A stretch of DNA of 64,000 bases. Source: Nitricoxidireducens sp046726235 (GTDB taxonomy: Bacteria > Pseudomonadota > Gammaproteobacteria > Burkholderiales > Rhodocyclaceae). Below, piece after piece: positions 40,908 to 48,846 of the stretch. The notes beneath the pieces were generated by a model. It worked only from the letters and a program-made list of their open reading frames with translations, searched no databases and was not told the origin of the DNA. Position numbers and translations under genes: made by a program. Position 1 is the first letter of the stretch; every line of letters starts with the position of its first letter. The stretch is from assembly GCA_046726235.1 (NCBI GenBank), contig JBKPAD010000008.1:30896-94895 (forward strand). The letters are read 5' to 3'.

Positions 40908-42379
40908 ACACCCCCGTCGTCCTGCTGCGCATCGACGCCGACCCGGGCGCCGGCCGCGGCCATCCGCGCCATCGCCACCCGTCGCTCGACCTGAAATACG
41001 TGCAGGCGGCGCTCGAGGCGCAAGGCATCGCCGCGCCGCTGATCGACCACACGCTGGCGCCGACCCTGACCGCCGAGGCACTCGCCGCACGCGCGCTCAC
41101 GCTGCGTCCGCGTATCGCGGTCGTGCGCGCGCAGACCTGGAACCTCGACGTCGCGATCGATTGCGCGTGCCGCCTGCGCGCCGCAGGCGTCGTCACCGTC
41201 GCCGTCGGCCAGCAGGTGCTGCACGCGCAGCGCAGCGCGGTGGCCGGCTGGGACGAGGCCTACGACCTCGCGCTGGCCGGCGACCCCGAGGCCGCGGCGC
41301 CGCGCGTCGTCGCGCAGTTGCTGACCGGCGCGTCGGTCGACAGCGACGCCTGCCGGCACGAGATCATCGATCCCGGCGCGCTGCCCGCGCCGCGCTTCGA
41401 CGCGCATGAACTCGCCGCCTATCCCTTCCCCTTCCCGTTGCGCCGCGCGCCGCTGCGGCGCTGGGGCTACCTGCTGACGGCCTGGGGCTGCCCGCGCGGC
41501 TGCCGCCATTGCTCGGTCGTGGTGCGCAAGTCGGCCGGCACGCTGCTGCGCACGCGCGCGGTCGAACGCGTCGCCGACGAGGTCGCGCGCCTCGCCGACG
41601 CCGGCGCGCAGGCGCTGGCCTTCGAGGACGATTCGCTGTTCGTCGACCGGCGCCGCTTCCTCGCGCTCTGCGACGCGCTGGTGCAGCGCAACTTGCGCCT
41701 GCCCTGGATCGCCAATGCGCGCCCCGACGAACTCGACGCCGAGCGCGTCGACGCCGCCGCCGCGAGCGGCGCCGCGCTGCTGAAGGTCGGCGTCGATTGC
41801 GCGACGCCGCGGCTGATCGAGCGCATCGGCAAGGCGCGTGACGGCGCGGCGTGGATCGACGGTGCAGAGGCCTCGTTCGCGCGCCTGAACGAGGCGAACG
41901 TCGGTTCGGTGGCGCTGTTCATGGTCGGCCTGCCCGGCGAGACCGCGGCCGAAGCCGACGCCTCGATCGAACTCGCGCGCCGCCTGCGGCCCGACTACGT
42001 GCAGGTGCAGGTGTTCACAGCCTATCCCGACACGGCATTGTGGGCGGAACTCGATGCGGACCAGCGCGAGCGCGCCGGGAGCTACCACTACGGCGCGGCG
42101 CCCGGCTCGGCCGCAGCCGCGCGACAGGCGCGCTTCTACCGCCGCTTCTATCTCGATCCGGGGTTCATCGCGCGCCACCTCGCGCGCAGCTGGCGCCACT
42201 ACCTGTCGCCGCGCGGCCTCGCCGGCGGCGCGACGCAGGCGGCCTGGCTACTGCGCCGGGCGCTCCTCGCGGAACAACCGCCGCAGCGCGAGGCCGCAGA
42301 GGACGAGCGACACCAGCGGGCCGAACTGGAGCCCCCAGCCGTAGGCCAGCGGCTTCAGCAGCAGCGCGACCACGCCTGA
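40904..42379 (+). CDS. Radical SAM protein with B12-binding-like N-terminus
   Basis: A 491-residue protein. The [4Fe-4S] motif CPRGCRHC is at Cys196, 200 and 203, preceded by WGYLLTAWG as in the B12-binding radical SAM family. The N-terminal 180 residues have the Rossmann-like pattern of a cobalamin domain (DLKYVQAALEAQGI, PRIAVVRAQTWNLD), but the DxHxxG motif is not evident, so B12 binding is unsure. The C-terminal 40 residues are Gln/Glu/Arg-rich and read through the opposite-strand GT87 gene, so the true end is as given but the tail may be non-functional. It probably modifies a sugar or lipid made with the two genes before it. Confidence 0.82.
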   Translation: MNTPVVLLRIDADPGAGRGHPRHRHPSLDLKYVQAALEAQGIAAPLIDHTLAPTLTAEALAARALTLRPRIAVVRAQTWNLDVAIDCACRLRAAGVVTVAVGQQVLHAQRSAVAGWDEAYDLALAGDPEAAAPRVVAQLLTGASVDSDACRHEIIDPGALPAPRFDAHELAAYPFPFPLRRAPLRRWGYLLTAWGCPRGCRHCSVVVRKSAGTLLRTRAVERVADEVARLADAGAQALAFEDDSLFVDRRRFLALCDALVQRNLRLPWIANARPDELDAERVDAAAASGAALLKVGVDCATPRLIERIGKARDGAAWIDGAEASFARLNEANVGSVALFMVGLPGETAAEADASIELARRLRPDYVQVQVFTAYPDTALWAELDADQRERAGSYHYGAAPGSAAAARQARFYRRFYLDPGFIARHLARSWRHYLSPRGLAGGATQAAWLLRRALLAEQPPQREAAEDERHQRAELEPPAVGQRLQQQRDHA

Positions 42380-43471
42380 AACGGCCAGCAGCGCGTATTC
42401 GGCCGTCGCGCCGCCGCGCTCGCGCAGGTCGCGCCAGACCCAAGCGGCGGCCGGCACCGCGAGCACCATGTCGTAGGTGTAGGCCAGCGGCACCGCCAGC
42501 AGCGTCGCCGCGCACAGCACCGCCGCCGCGAGACCGCGGCGCGCCTCGTCGGCGCCGGCGCGGCGCCAGCTCCAGGCGACCGCGATCGCGGCGAGCGCAG
42601 CGGCCAGGTATTGCAGCGTCCACGCGGCGTCGAGGGAAAGCCCGCTCATCTTCGCCGCCGCCAGCACGCTGACCATGGCGCGCCACTCGAAGGCGCCGGC
42701 CGCGAAGCCGCCGACGTGGTGCACCAGCGTGCCGATGTAGGCGTACCAGGGGTCGGCGCCCCAGACGAAAATGCTGGCGGCGACCGCGGCGGCGACGGTG
42801 ATCGTGGCGACGCCGAAGGGCTTCCAGTGGTCGCCGGCGACGAGCGCGAGCGGAATCAGGATGCCGAAATGAGGCTTGAGGCTCGCCAGCCCGATGCAGA
42901 TGCCGGCGAGCACCGGACGGCGCACGACGAAGGCCAGCCCGAGCGCGACCAGGCCGGCGGTGAGGAACCCCGTCTGGCCGTACATCGCGTTGTAGAACGC
43001 CGGCGGCGCCGCCAGCGCCCAGGCCCAGTCCTGCTTGCGGCGCAGCACGGCGTGCATGCCGGCGAGATAGACGGCCAGCGTCGACGCCAGCCAGCCGAGA
43101 TAGGCGGCGAAATAGCCGAGGAAGCCGAGCGGCGCGGCGAACAGGATCGCGACCGGCGGATACATCCAGGCCGCGTAGCCGATGACCTTGAGCTGCGCTT
43201 CGCTCAGCGGCAGTTCGCTGGTGGCGCGCGCCGCCGCGAGTTCGGCCTGATACATGCGCTCGGGGACGTAGAGGTTCTCGGCCGGCTCGGTGCGCAGCTG
43301 CAGCGCCGCCGCGTAGAAGGTGGTGAAGTCGGTGTAGAGCGGCGCCTCGCCGCGCTCGGCGGCGCGGCGGCCGTCGATGTGGATGACGGCGATGACGGTC
43401 GCGTAGACCAGCGCGACGACGACGGAGAACCCGAAGAACCAGCGGACCGCCGGCGGCGTCGTGCCGCTCAC
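42248..43471 (-). CDS. GT87-family (DUF2029) membrane glycosyltransferase-like protein
   Basis: A 407-residue polytopic membrane protein with about ten helices. The N-terminal periplasmic loop contains YTDFTTFYAAALQL and NLYVPERMYQ, and later KPHFGILIPLAL, all typical of the alpha-mannosyltransferase-like DUF2029 family that uses polyprenyl-phosphate sugars. The start GTG 43471 overlaps the stop of the lipoprotein gene upstream (GTGA), so these two are coupled. Its 3' end overlaps the radical SAM gene on the other strand by 132 bases, an unusually long convergent overlap. Confidence 0.82.
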   Translation of the reverse strand: MSGTTPPAVRWFFGFSVVVALVYATVIAVIHIDGRRAAERGEAPLYTDFTTFYAAALQLRTEPAENLYVPERMYQAELAAARATSELPLSEAQLKVIGYAAWMYPPVAILFAAPLGFLGYFAAYLGWLASTLAVYLAGMHAVLRRKQDWAWALAAPPAFYNAMYGQTGFLTAGLVALGLAFVVRRPVLAGICIGLASLKPHFGILIPLALVAGDHWKPFGVATITVAAAVAASIFVWGADPWYAYIGTLVHHVGGFAAGAFEWRAMVSVLAAAKMSGLSLDAAWTLQYLAAALAAIAVAWSWRRAGADEARRGLAAAVLCAATLLAVPLAYTYDMVLAVPAAAWVWRDLRERGGATAEYALLAVSGVVALLLKPLAYGWGLQFGPLVSLVLCGLALRRLFREERPAQ

Positions 43472-43962
43472 TTCGCCGCCGCGCCCGCCCCCTTGGCGCC
43501 TTGCGTCAGGGTGATGACGAGGTCGTTGTTCGACTCGCGCTGGGGAATGACGGTCACGTTGCGTGCCTCGGCGACGAGCGGCTCGACGACGCTGCGCAGG
43601 TAGTCGCGGTCGTCCTCGTCGAGCGCGTTCAGCTCGATGCGGATATCGACCTTGGCGTATTCGGGACGCGCGCACAGCCGGGCGACGTTGAACAGCATGT
43701 GGTGCAGCGTGACGTGGCGGCGCTTCAGGCTGTCGAGCGGAATGGCGACGAAGATCGAGTCGATTTCGCGCCCGGCGTCGCGCACGGTGCGAACGCCGTG
43801 GGTGAAGCCGTTGTCCTGGATGGTGTCGGAAAGGCGCTCGTGCAAGGCCTCGCCGCGCGGATTGCGCGCCGCCTTCAGATCGCGGACGGCCTGGGAACAG
43901 CCGGCGGCCAGCAATATCGCCGACAATCCGGCTAGCAGGGTTCTTGCTACGGGAGACAGCAC
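43468..43962 (-). CDS. Small lipoprotein of unknown function
   Basis: A 164-residue lipoprotein; the signal peptide ends LLAAGC. The mature part is a mixed alpha/beta domain with patterns IDSIFVAIPLDSLKRRHVTLHHML and AKVDIRIELNALDEDDRDYL, and an Ala/Lys-rich tail. I do not recognise the family. It is transcribed leftward together with the GT87-like gene and divergently from the cytochrome gene at 44019, with a 56-base gap. Confidence 0.7.
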   Translation of the reverse strand: MLSPVARTLLAGLSAILLAAGCSQAVRDLKAARNPRGEALHERLSDTIQDNGFTHGVRTVRDAGREIDSIFVAIPLDSLKRRHVTLHHMLFNVARLCARPEYAKVDIRIELNALDEDDRDYLRSVVEPLVAEARNVTVIPQRESNNDLVITLTQGAKGAGAAAK

Positions 43963-44018
43963 GCGCGCACTCCGGTTTTGCGTCGATACGAAAGGCTGGC
44001 CTTGATTCTACCGAGTTT

Positions 44019-44693
44019 ATGCATACGTCCCACGCGCCCCTGCCGGTGAAATTCCGAACCCCTTCCGAAGCACAAGCCGGGCCAAGCGCGCTCGGCCGGT
44101 ATGCGGTCCTGGCGCTGCTCGCGCTCGGCCTGGCCGCCCCCGCGGCCGCCCAGACGCGCAGGGCACGCAACCAGGAACTGGGCGAAATGCTTGCGCAGTC
44201 GTGCATGCCCTGCCACGGCACGCGTGGCACCAGCAACCAGCAGGCGGTGCCGACCATCGGCGGCCAGGCCGAGGCCTACCTCAACGCGACGATGAAGGCC
44301 TATCGCGACAGCGCCCGCCCCTCGACGATCATGGAGCGCATCGCGCGCGGCTACTCGACCAAGGAAATCGCCGCGATCTCCGCCTATTTCGCCGCGCAGC
44401 CCTTCGGCCGGCCGGAGCAGGCCACGGACCCGGACAAGGCCACGCGCGGCGAGGCCGTGCACATGCGCAAGTGCAACCGCTGTCACCTGCACAACGGACG
44501 CGACTCGAACGAAGCCGAAAGCCCGCTGCTCGCCGGCCAGAAACTCGACTACCTGCGCCGCAACATGGAGGAGGTGCTGACCGGCAAGCGCAGCGTCGAG
44601 ATCAAGATGGACGCCGCCCTGCGCGAACTCACGCGCGAAGACATCGACGCCACGCTCCATTTCTACGCTTCGCAGCACGGAGACCTCGAATGA
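44019..44693 (+). CDS. Diheme cytochrome c, flavocytochrome c subunit-like (FccA/c4 type)
   Basis: A 224-residue exported protein with two class I haem domains, CMPCHGTRGT at Cys62 and CNRCHLHNGR at Cys152, and Met-containing loops before each domain end. It is the size and layout of the cytochrome subunit of flavocytochrome c sulfide dehydrogenase or of cytochrome c4. ATG 44019 gives a signal peptide with a longish n-region; an upstream in-frame ATG at 43944 would overlap the divergent lipoprotein gene. The stop overlaps the flavoprotein gene by four bases, which supports the subunit assignment. Confidence 0.82.
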   Translation: MHTSHAPLPVKFRTPSEAQAGPSALGRYAVLALLALGLAAPAAAQTRRARNQELGEMLAQSCMPCHGTRGTSNQQAVPTIGGQAEAYLNATMKAYRDSARPSTIMERIARGYSTKEIAAISAYFAAQPFGRPEQATDPDKATRGEAVHMRKCNRCHLHNGRDSNEAESPLLAGQKLDYLRRNMEEVLTGKRSVEIKMDAALRELTREDIDATLHFYASQHGDLE

Positions 44694-45955
44694 GCGCCCA
44701 CGACCGCAGACGCTTTCTTGCCCTGGCCGGCGGCGCGCTGGCGCTGCCGTTTGCCGCGCGCGCGGCGCGGGCTGCCGAGCTGCTGCCGCTGTCGGCGCCG
44801 CGGGTGGTCGTGGTCGGCGGCGGCTTCGCCGGAGCCGTCGCCGCCCGAGCCCTGCGCATGGCCAACCCCGCGCTCGAGGTGGTGGTCGTCGAACGCAACC
44901 GCAGTTACGCTGCGCTGCCCGGCGCCAACTGGGTGCTCGGCGGCAGCCGGCGCAGCGGCGAGAACCGCCTCGCCTACGACCGCCTCGAGAGCATCCACGG
45001 CGTGCGCATGGTGTACGGCGAGGCGCAGGAAATCGACGTCGACGCGCGCAAGGTGGTGCTGCCCGCTGGCACGCTGAGCTACGAGCACCTGATCGTCGCG
45101 CCGGGTATCAGCCTGCGTACCGGCGAGATCGAGGGCTATGGCGCCGAGGCGCAGGAAGCCTGTCCGCACGCCTGGACTTCCGGCGACGAAGTCGCGACGC
45201 TGAAGAAGCAGCTGGACGACATGAAGGACGGCGGCGTCGTGCTGCTCTCGCTGCCGCTGCCGCCGTTCCGCTGCCCGCAGGCGGCCTACGAACGCGCCAG
45301 CCAGATCGCCTTCTACCTCAGGCAGGCCAAGCCGCGCTCCAAGCTCATCGTGCTCGACGCCAGCCCGGCGCCGACGCAGATGGGAGAGTTGTTCGCCGCC
45401 GGCTGGGCGCGCGACTACAAGGGCCTCATCGAATATCGCGGCGGCCAGAAGGTCGTCAAGGCGGACGCGCAGCGGCGGCTGACGACGGCGAGCGAGACCC
45501 TCCGCGGCGACGTCGTCAACCTGATTCCGCCGCAGGCCGCCGGCCTGCTGGCCCATCGCGCGGGCCTCGTCGGCGACGACAAGCGCTGGTGCCCCGTCGA
45601 TTACATGACCTACGAGTCGACGCAAGTGTCCGGCGTGCATGTCATCGGCGACGCCTGCCTGAACGAGGACATGCAGCGCACGGCGTCGGCCGCGCACGCC
45701 CAAGGCAAGGCCTGCGCGCTGAACCTCGCGGCCGTCATCGCCGGCCGGAAGCCGCAGGCGCACATGTTCTCGAACGTCTGCTACAGCCTGCTCAACGACC
45801 GCGAAGGCGCCTCGGCGGTCGACTTCCATCGCGGCGACGGGCGGCGGCTGTCGAAGCTCGACAAGGGCGGCGGCCTCTCGCCGGGCTGGTCCGAGATCGA
45901 AGGCATCCATGCCCGCGCCTGGGTCGGCGGCATGCTCGCCGAGATGGCGTCTTAG
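44690..45955 (+). CDS. fccB: Sulfide dehydrogenase-like flavoprotein subunit (FccB family)
   Basis: A 421-residue FAD protein with a twin-arginine signal (DRRRFLALAGGALALPF). The FAD-binding loop VVVVGGGFAGAVAARAL follows. Two cysteines that form the redox disulfide in flavocytochrome c are kept: Cys195 in PFRCPQAAYERA and Cys301 in RWCPVDYMTYES. The expected reaction is periplasmic oxidation of sulfide to sulfur with electrons passing to the diheme subunit encoded just upstream. Relatives act on other substrates, so sulfide is probable, not certain. Tat export fits a cofactor-loaded protein. Confidence 0.88.
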   Translation: MSAHDRRRFLALAGGALALPFAARAARAAELLPLSAPRVVVVGGGFAGAVAARALRMANPALEVVVVERNRSYAALPGANWVLGGSRRSGENRLAYDRLESIHGVRMVYGEAQEIDVDARKVVLPAGTLSYEHLIVAPGISLRTGEIEGYGAEAQEACPHAWTSGDEVATLKKQLDDMKDGGVVLLSLPLPPFRCPQAAYERASQIAFYLRQAKPRSKLIVLDASPAPTQMGELFAAGWARDYKGLIEYRGGQKVVKADAQRRLTTASETLRGDVVNLIPPQAAGLLAHRAGLVGDDKRWCPVDYMTYESTQVSGVHVIGDACLNEDMQRTASAAHAQGKACALNLAAVIAGRKPQAHMFSNVCYSLLNDREGASAVDFHRGDGRRLSKLDKGGGLSPGWSEIEGIHARAWVGGMLAEMAS

Positions 45956-45956
45956 G

Positions 45957-46916
45957 ATGAAACGGAAGCCCGGTTCTCGGTTCGAGGGCGGTGGTCGCCC
46001 GGTGACGCCGTGCCTCTTTGGCGGTTCAAATCTACAGGCGTATCCGGCCAAGGCTGCTGGGTGTCCGACTCCCGTAAGTAAAGGAGGAGCGGCGGGCGCT
46101 GCCCGACGCGGGGGACATGGAGGGAGTCGGATACCCAGCAGCCTTGGCGCGCTCGCCGTCGTTTTGCTGCTCGCGGGCTGCGCGCCGATGCGTCCGGCGG
46201 ACGACGGTGGCACGAGAGCGAAGCTGGCCGCCCACGCCGCGCACACGGTGCCGGCCTGGCGGCTCGAGGAACTCGCGGCCATCGACGATCAGCCGATGAT
46301 TCCGCTGCGGCTGGCCTCCGGCGAAAAATTCCCCATCTCGCCGGCGCGCGTGCGCCTGATGCACGACGCCGCGAAGCGCGTGCTCGCGGGCGCGGAGCCC
46401 GGCGAGACGCCGGACTGGCTGCTGATCGGCAGCCCGGCGATCAACGCCTTCGCCAGCTACCAATCGGGCCAGCCGGTCGTCGCGGTGACGCTCGGCATGA
46501 CCCATCTGCTGGGCGACGATGCCGGCGCCTGGGCGGCACTGTTCGGCCACGAGCTGGCGCACTTCCGTCTCGGCCACCACGAGAAGCTGCGCCAGCGCAA
46601 GCAGGCGACGCAGATCGGCAGTTCGCTCGCTGGCCTCGCCCTGTCGATGGCCGGGCTCGGCTTCGGCAGCGTCGTGGCCGATGCCGGCGGCACGCTGGTC
46701 GAGCGCGCCTTCAGCCGCGACGACGAACTCGATGCCGACGGCACCGGCTTCAAGTACCTGCGGCGCGCCGGCTTCGAGGGCGAGGGCGCCGTGCGGCTGC
46801 AAGCGAAGCTGCTCGAAGCGGCGCGCACATCGACGCCGGGCTTCCTGAGCACCCATCCCGGCGGCCAGGAACGCATCGAACGCCTGCGCGGCCTGATCGG
46901 CGAGCCGGCCCGCTAG
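45957..46916 (+). CDS. M48-family metalloprotease lipoprotein with disturbed 5' end
   Basis: A 319-residue reading frame. The catalytic motif is intact: HELAH at His198-His202 in LFGHELAHFRLGHH, and DDELDADGTGF supplies the third ligand. Members are periplasmic quality-control proteases such as BepA/YcaL/LoiP. A lipoprotein signal (GALAVVLLLAGC) is present, but it begins about 65 residues inside the frame; the preceding part is low-complexity, contains a 27-base-pair inverted repeat (46047-46148), and no normal start codon lies between 45957 and the signal. The gene may have lost its natural start through an insertion, or may use an unusual codon. Start given is the only ATG after the fccB stop. 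Confidence 0.65.
   Translation: MKRKPGSRFEGGGRPVTPCLFGGSNLQAYPAKAAGCPTPVSKGGAAGAARRGGHGGSRIPSSLGALAVVLLLAGCAPMRPADDGGTRAKLAAHAAHTVPAWRLEELAAIDDQPMIPLRLASGEKFPISPARVRLMHDAAKRVLAGAEPGETPDWLLIGSPAINAFASYQSGQPVVAVTLGMTHLLGDDAGAWAALFGHELAHFRLGHHEKLRQRKQATQIGSSLAGLALSMAGLGFGSVVADAGGTLVERAFSRDDELDADGTGFKYLRRAGFEGEGAVRLQAKLLEAARTSTPGFLSTHPGGQERIERLRGLIGEPAR
46047..46148. repeat. Large inverted repeat (27-bp stem, 48-nt loop)
   Basis: The left arm 46047-46073 and right arm 46122-46148 pair over 27 positions with a single G-T difference that would be a G-U wobble in RNA. The loop contains AAAGGAGG and a smaller hairpin around GGGCGCTGCCC. It lies in frame in the first third of the M48 gene, directly before the lipoprotein signal. 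No flanking target-site duplication was seen. It resembles a small non-autonomous palindromic element. Confidence 0.85.
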
Positions 46917-46965
46917 CGGCGGCAGCCGCCCGCCGCGAACAGAGCGGGTTTTCGAACGCAGTTCA

Positions 46966-46980
46966 TGGCGTGCGAATTGC
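46966..46980 (+). promoter_or_regulatory. Possible sigma-54 promoter before the porin-like gene
   Basis: TGGCGTG-CGAA-TTGC followed by T keeps both invariant dinucleotides and a perfect -12 box but differs at two bases in the -24 box. It lies 45 bases before ATG 47025. Confidence 0.35.
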
Positions 46981-47024
46981 TTCATGCCACTATTCTTGGC
47001 AGTCAGGGAAATCAGGGAGAAATC

Positions 47025-48341
47025 ATGACGACGAACCCACGCCGCCGCCTCGCCCCGGCCGGCGCCGCGCTGCTCGCCGCACTGGCCGGCCCCGCATTCG
47101 CCGAGTCGACGGATGCCGCGCGCATCCGGGAACTGGAAAAGAAGCTTGAGCGCAGCCTCGAGATGATCGAGAAGCTGTCCGCGAAGATCGACCGCCTCGA
47201 GCAGACCGGCCCGCGCGAAGCGCCGGCCAAGGTGGCGGAACAGGACGCCAAGATCGAGCAGATCCAGAAGCACGTCTCCGAGATCGGCGCCGGGCTGTCG
47301 CGCCGCTCGATGGACGAGGGCGTCGCCCTGCACGGCTTCGCCGACGTCGGCCTGCGCCGCATCGGCGAGAACAACGCCACCACTGGCCGCGGCCGCAAGG
47401 GCGCGGCGCTCGGCACGCTCGACTTCTACCTGACGCCCAGCTTCGGCCGCGTCAAGACATTGATCGAACTCGCCTTCCACGGCAACGATGCCGGCGCGGC
47501 AGAGGCCGAAATCGAGCGCATGCAGATCGGCTACGCCTTCAACGATGCCGCGACCGGCTGGATCGGCCGCTTCCATACGCCCTACGGCTACTGGAACACC
47601 GCCTACCACCACGGCGCCCAGATCCAGACCTCGCTGACCCGGCCGGAATTTCTCGAATTCGAGGACGACGACGGCGTGCTGCCGGCGCATACCGTCGGCG
47701 GCTGGCTGACGGGCGTGTTCGCGCGCGACTCGGGCCGTATCGGCTACGACGCCTACCTCGGCAACGCGCCGCAGATCATGACCACCGGCGGCAATGCCAA
47801 CCAGCTGACCATGCGCCAGAGGGGCAGCACCAGCCACCGCAGCTCGACCGGCTTCAACCTCTGGTACGAGCCGACGGCGGTCGACGGCCTGCGCGTCGGC
47901 GTGCACGGCCTGCGCGCCGACGTCGTGGACGACGCGGCGACGCCGAATCGCACGCTGCTGCGCATGGCCGGCGGCCACGCCACCTACATCGCCGAGCCGT
48001 GGGAAATCCTCGCCGAGTACTACCGCATCCGCAACCAGGACAAGAGCGGCAGCACCGGCAGCCACTCCAGTTCGGCCAGCTACCTCCAGGCCGGCTACAA
48101 CGTCGGCCGCTGGACGCCCTACGCCCGCGTCGAGCGCGCCAAGTACGACCGCAGCGACAACTACTTCCTCGCGCTCGCGGGCGGGCGCTCCTATCGCCGC
48201 GCGGTCGCCGGCCTGCGCTACGACGTCGACCCGAAGGCGGCGCTCAAAGTCGAGTTCGGCAGCTTCCGCAAGGAGGACCTGGGCGGTGGCCTCGTCGACA
48301 GGTTCCCGGAGCTTCGCCTCCAGTACTCGGTACGCTTCTGA
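47025..48341 (+). CDS. Outer-membrane porin-like protein with N-terminal coiled coil
   Basis: A 438-residue exported protein. After the signal peptide (to about residue 23) comes a heptad-type coiled coil (RIRELEKKLERSLEMIEKLSAKIDRLEQ, about 28-85), then a barrel-like region starting GVALHGFADVGLRR and ending LRLQYSVRF with the C-terminal Phe typical of outer-membrane proteins. The architecture is that of trimeric porins with a periplasmic coiled-coil stalk, as in phosphate-selective or peptidoglycan-linked porins. ATG 47025 was preferred over an upstream in-frame ATG at 46965 because it gives a signal peptide and has an AGGGAGA site. The PstS-like gene follows 11 bases later. Confidence 0.82.
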   Translation: MTTNPRRRLAPAGAALLAALAGPAFAESTDAARIRELEKKLERSLEMIEKLSAKIDRLEQTGPREAPAKVAEQDAKIEQIQKHVSEIGAGLSRRSMDEGVALHGFADVGLRRIGENNATTGRGRKGAALGTLDFYLTPSFGRVKTLIELAFHGNDAGAAEAEIERMQIGYAFNDAATGWIGRFHTPYGYWNTAYHHGAQIQTSLTRPEFLEFEDDDGVLPAHTVGGWLTGVFARDSGRIGYDAYLGNAPQIMTTGGNANQLTMRQRGSTSHRSSTGFNLWYEPTAVDGLRVGVHGLRADVVDDAATPNRTLLRMAGGHATYIAEPWEILAEYYRIRNQDKSGSTGSHSSSASYLQAGYNVGRWTPYARVERAKYDRSDNYFLALAGGRSYRRAVAGLRYDVDPKAALKVEFGSFRKEDLGGGLVDRFPELRLQYSVRF

Positions 48342-48352
48342 GGAGCCCGGCG

Positions 48353-48763
48353 ATGAAAGCGCTGACGACCTTCCGCATGCTGGCCGCCGCCGGGCTTTTC
48401 GCCGCCGGTGCGGCGCATGCCGAGCTCTACGTCATCGCCAATCCGTCGACCCAGGTCGCGCCTGGCGACATCCGGGACGTGTTTCTGGGGAACAAACAGT
48501 TCTCCGGGGGGACAAAGCTGATTCCGATCGACAACGGCCCGGTCCAGGAAGCCTTCCTGGCGACCACGCTGAAAATGGAAGCCAGCCGCTACAACACCAT
48601 CTGGACCAAGAAATCCTTCCGCGAAGGCCTCGTGCCGCCGACCGTCAAGTCCGGCGACACCGACGTGCTCGAGTTCGTGCGCAAGACGCCGGGTGCGATC
48701 GGCTACGTGGGATCGCCGCCGCCGACCAGCGTGTCGATCGTCCACATCGTGCATACCTTCTAG
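48353..48763 (+). CDS. Small PstS-like periplasmic phosphate-binding-type protein
   Basis: A 136-residue exported protein (signal peptide to about residue 23) that matches the C-terminal-type single-lobe PBP fold of PstS-like proteins: IANPSTQVAPGDIRDVFLGNKQFSGG at the start and FVRKTPGAIGYVG near the end. It is less than half the length of a true PstS, so it cannot be a full two-lobed transporter receptor. Such short proteins often accompany porins like the one just upstream. An AGGAG ribosome site precedes it. Phosphate or another anion as ligand is only a guess. Confidence 0.75.
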   Translation: MKALTTFRMLAAAGLFAAGAAHAELYVIANPSTQVAPGDIRDVFLGNKQFSGGTKLIPIDNGPVQEAFLATTLKMEASRYNTIWTKKSFREGLVPPTVKSGDTDVLEFVRKTPGAIGYVGSPPPTSVSIVHIVHTF

Positions 48764-48846
48764 CCGCTTCCCGCGGCAGATCTCATCGCTGGCTCGTTTC
48801 TTGTATCGACACCTGATGTCTGCCTTAAATTTCTCGGAGATGGGAA

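Noticed and set aside
43472..44257. Extension of the GT87-like frame upstream to 44257
   Set aside because: The upstream part overlaps a lipoprotein gene and a cytochrome gene and is not protein-like; GTG 43471 coupled to the lipoprotein stop is the better start.
48790..48804. TGGCTCG-TTTC-TTGT as a sigma-54 promoter for ccmF
   Set aside because: The invariant GC of the -12 element is GT, so recognition is unlikely.
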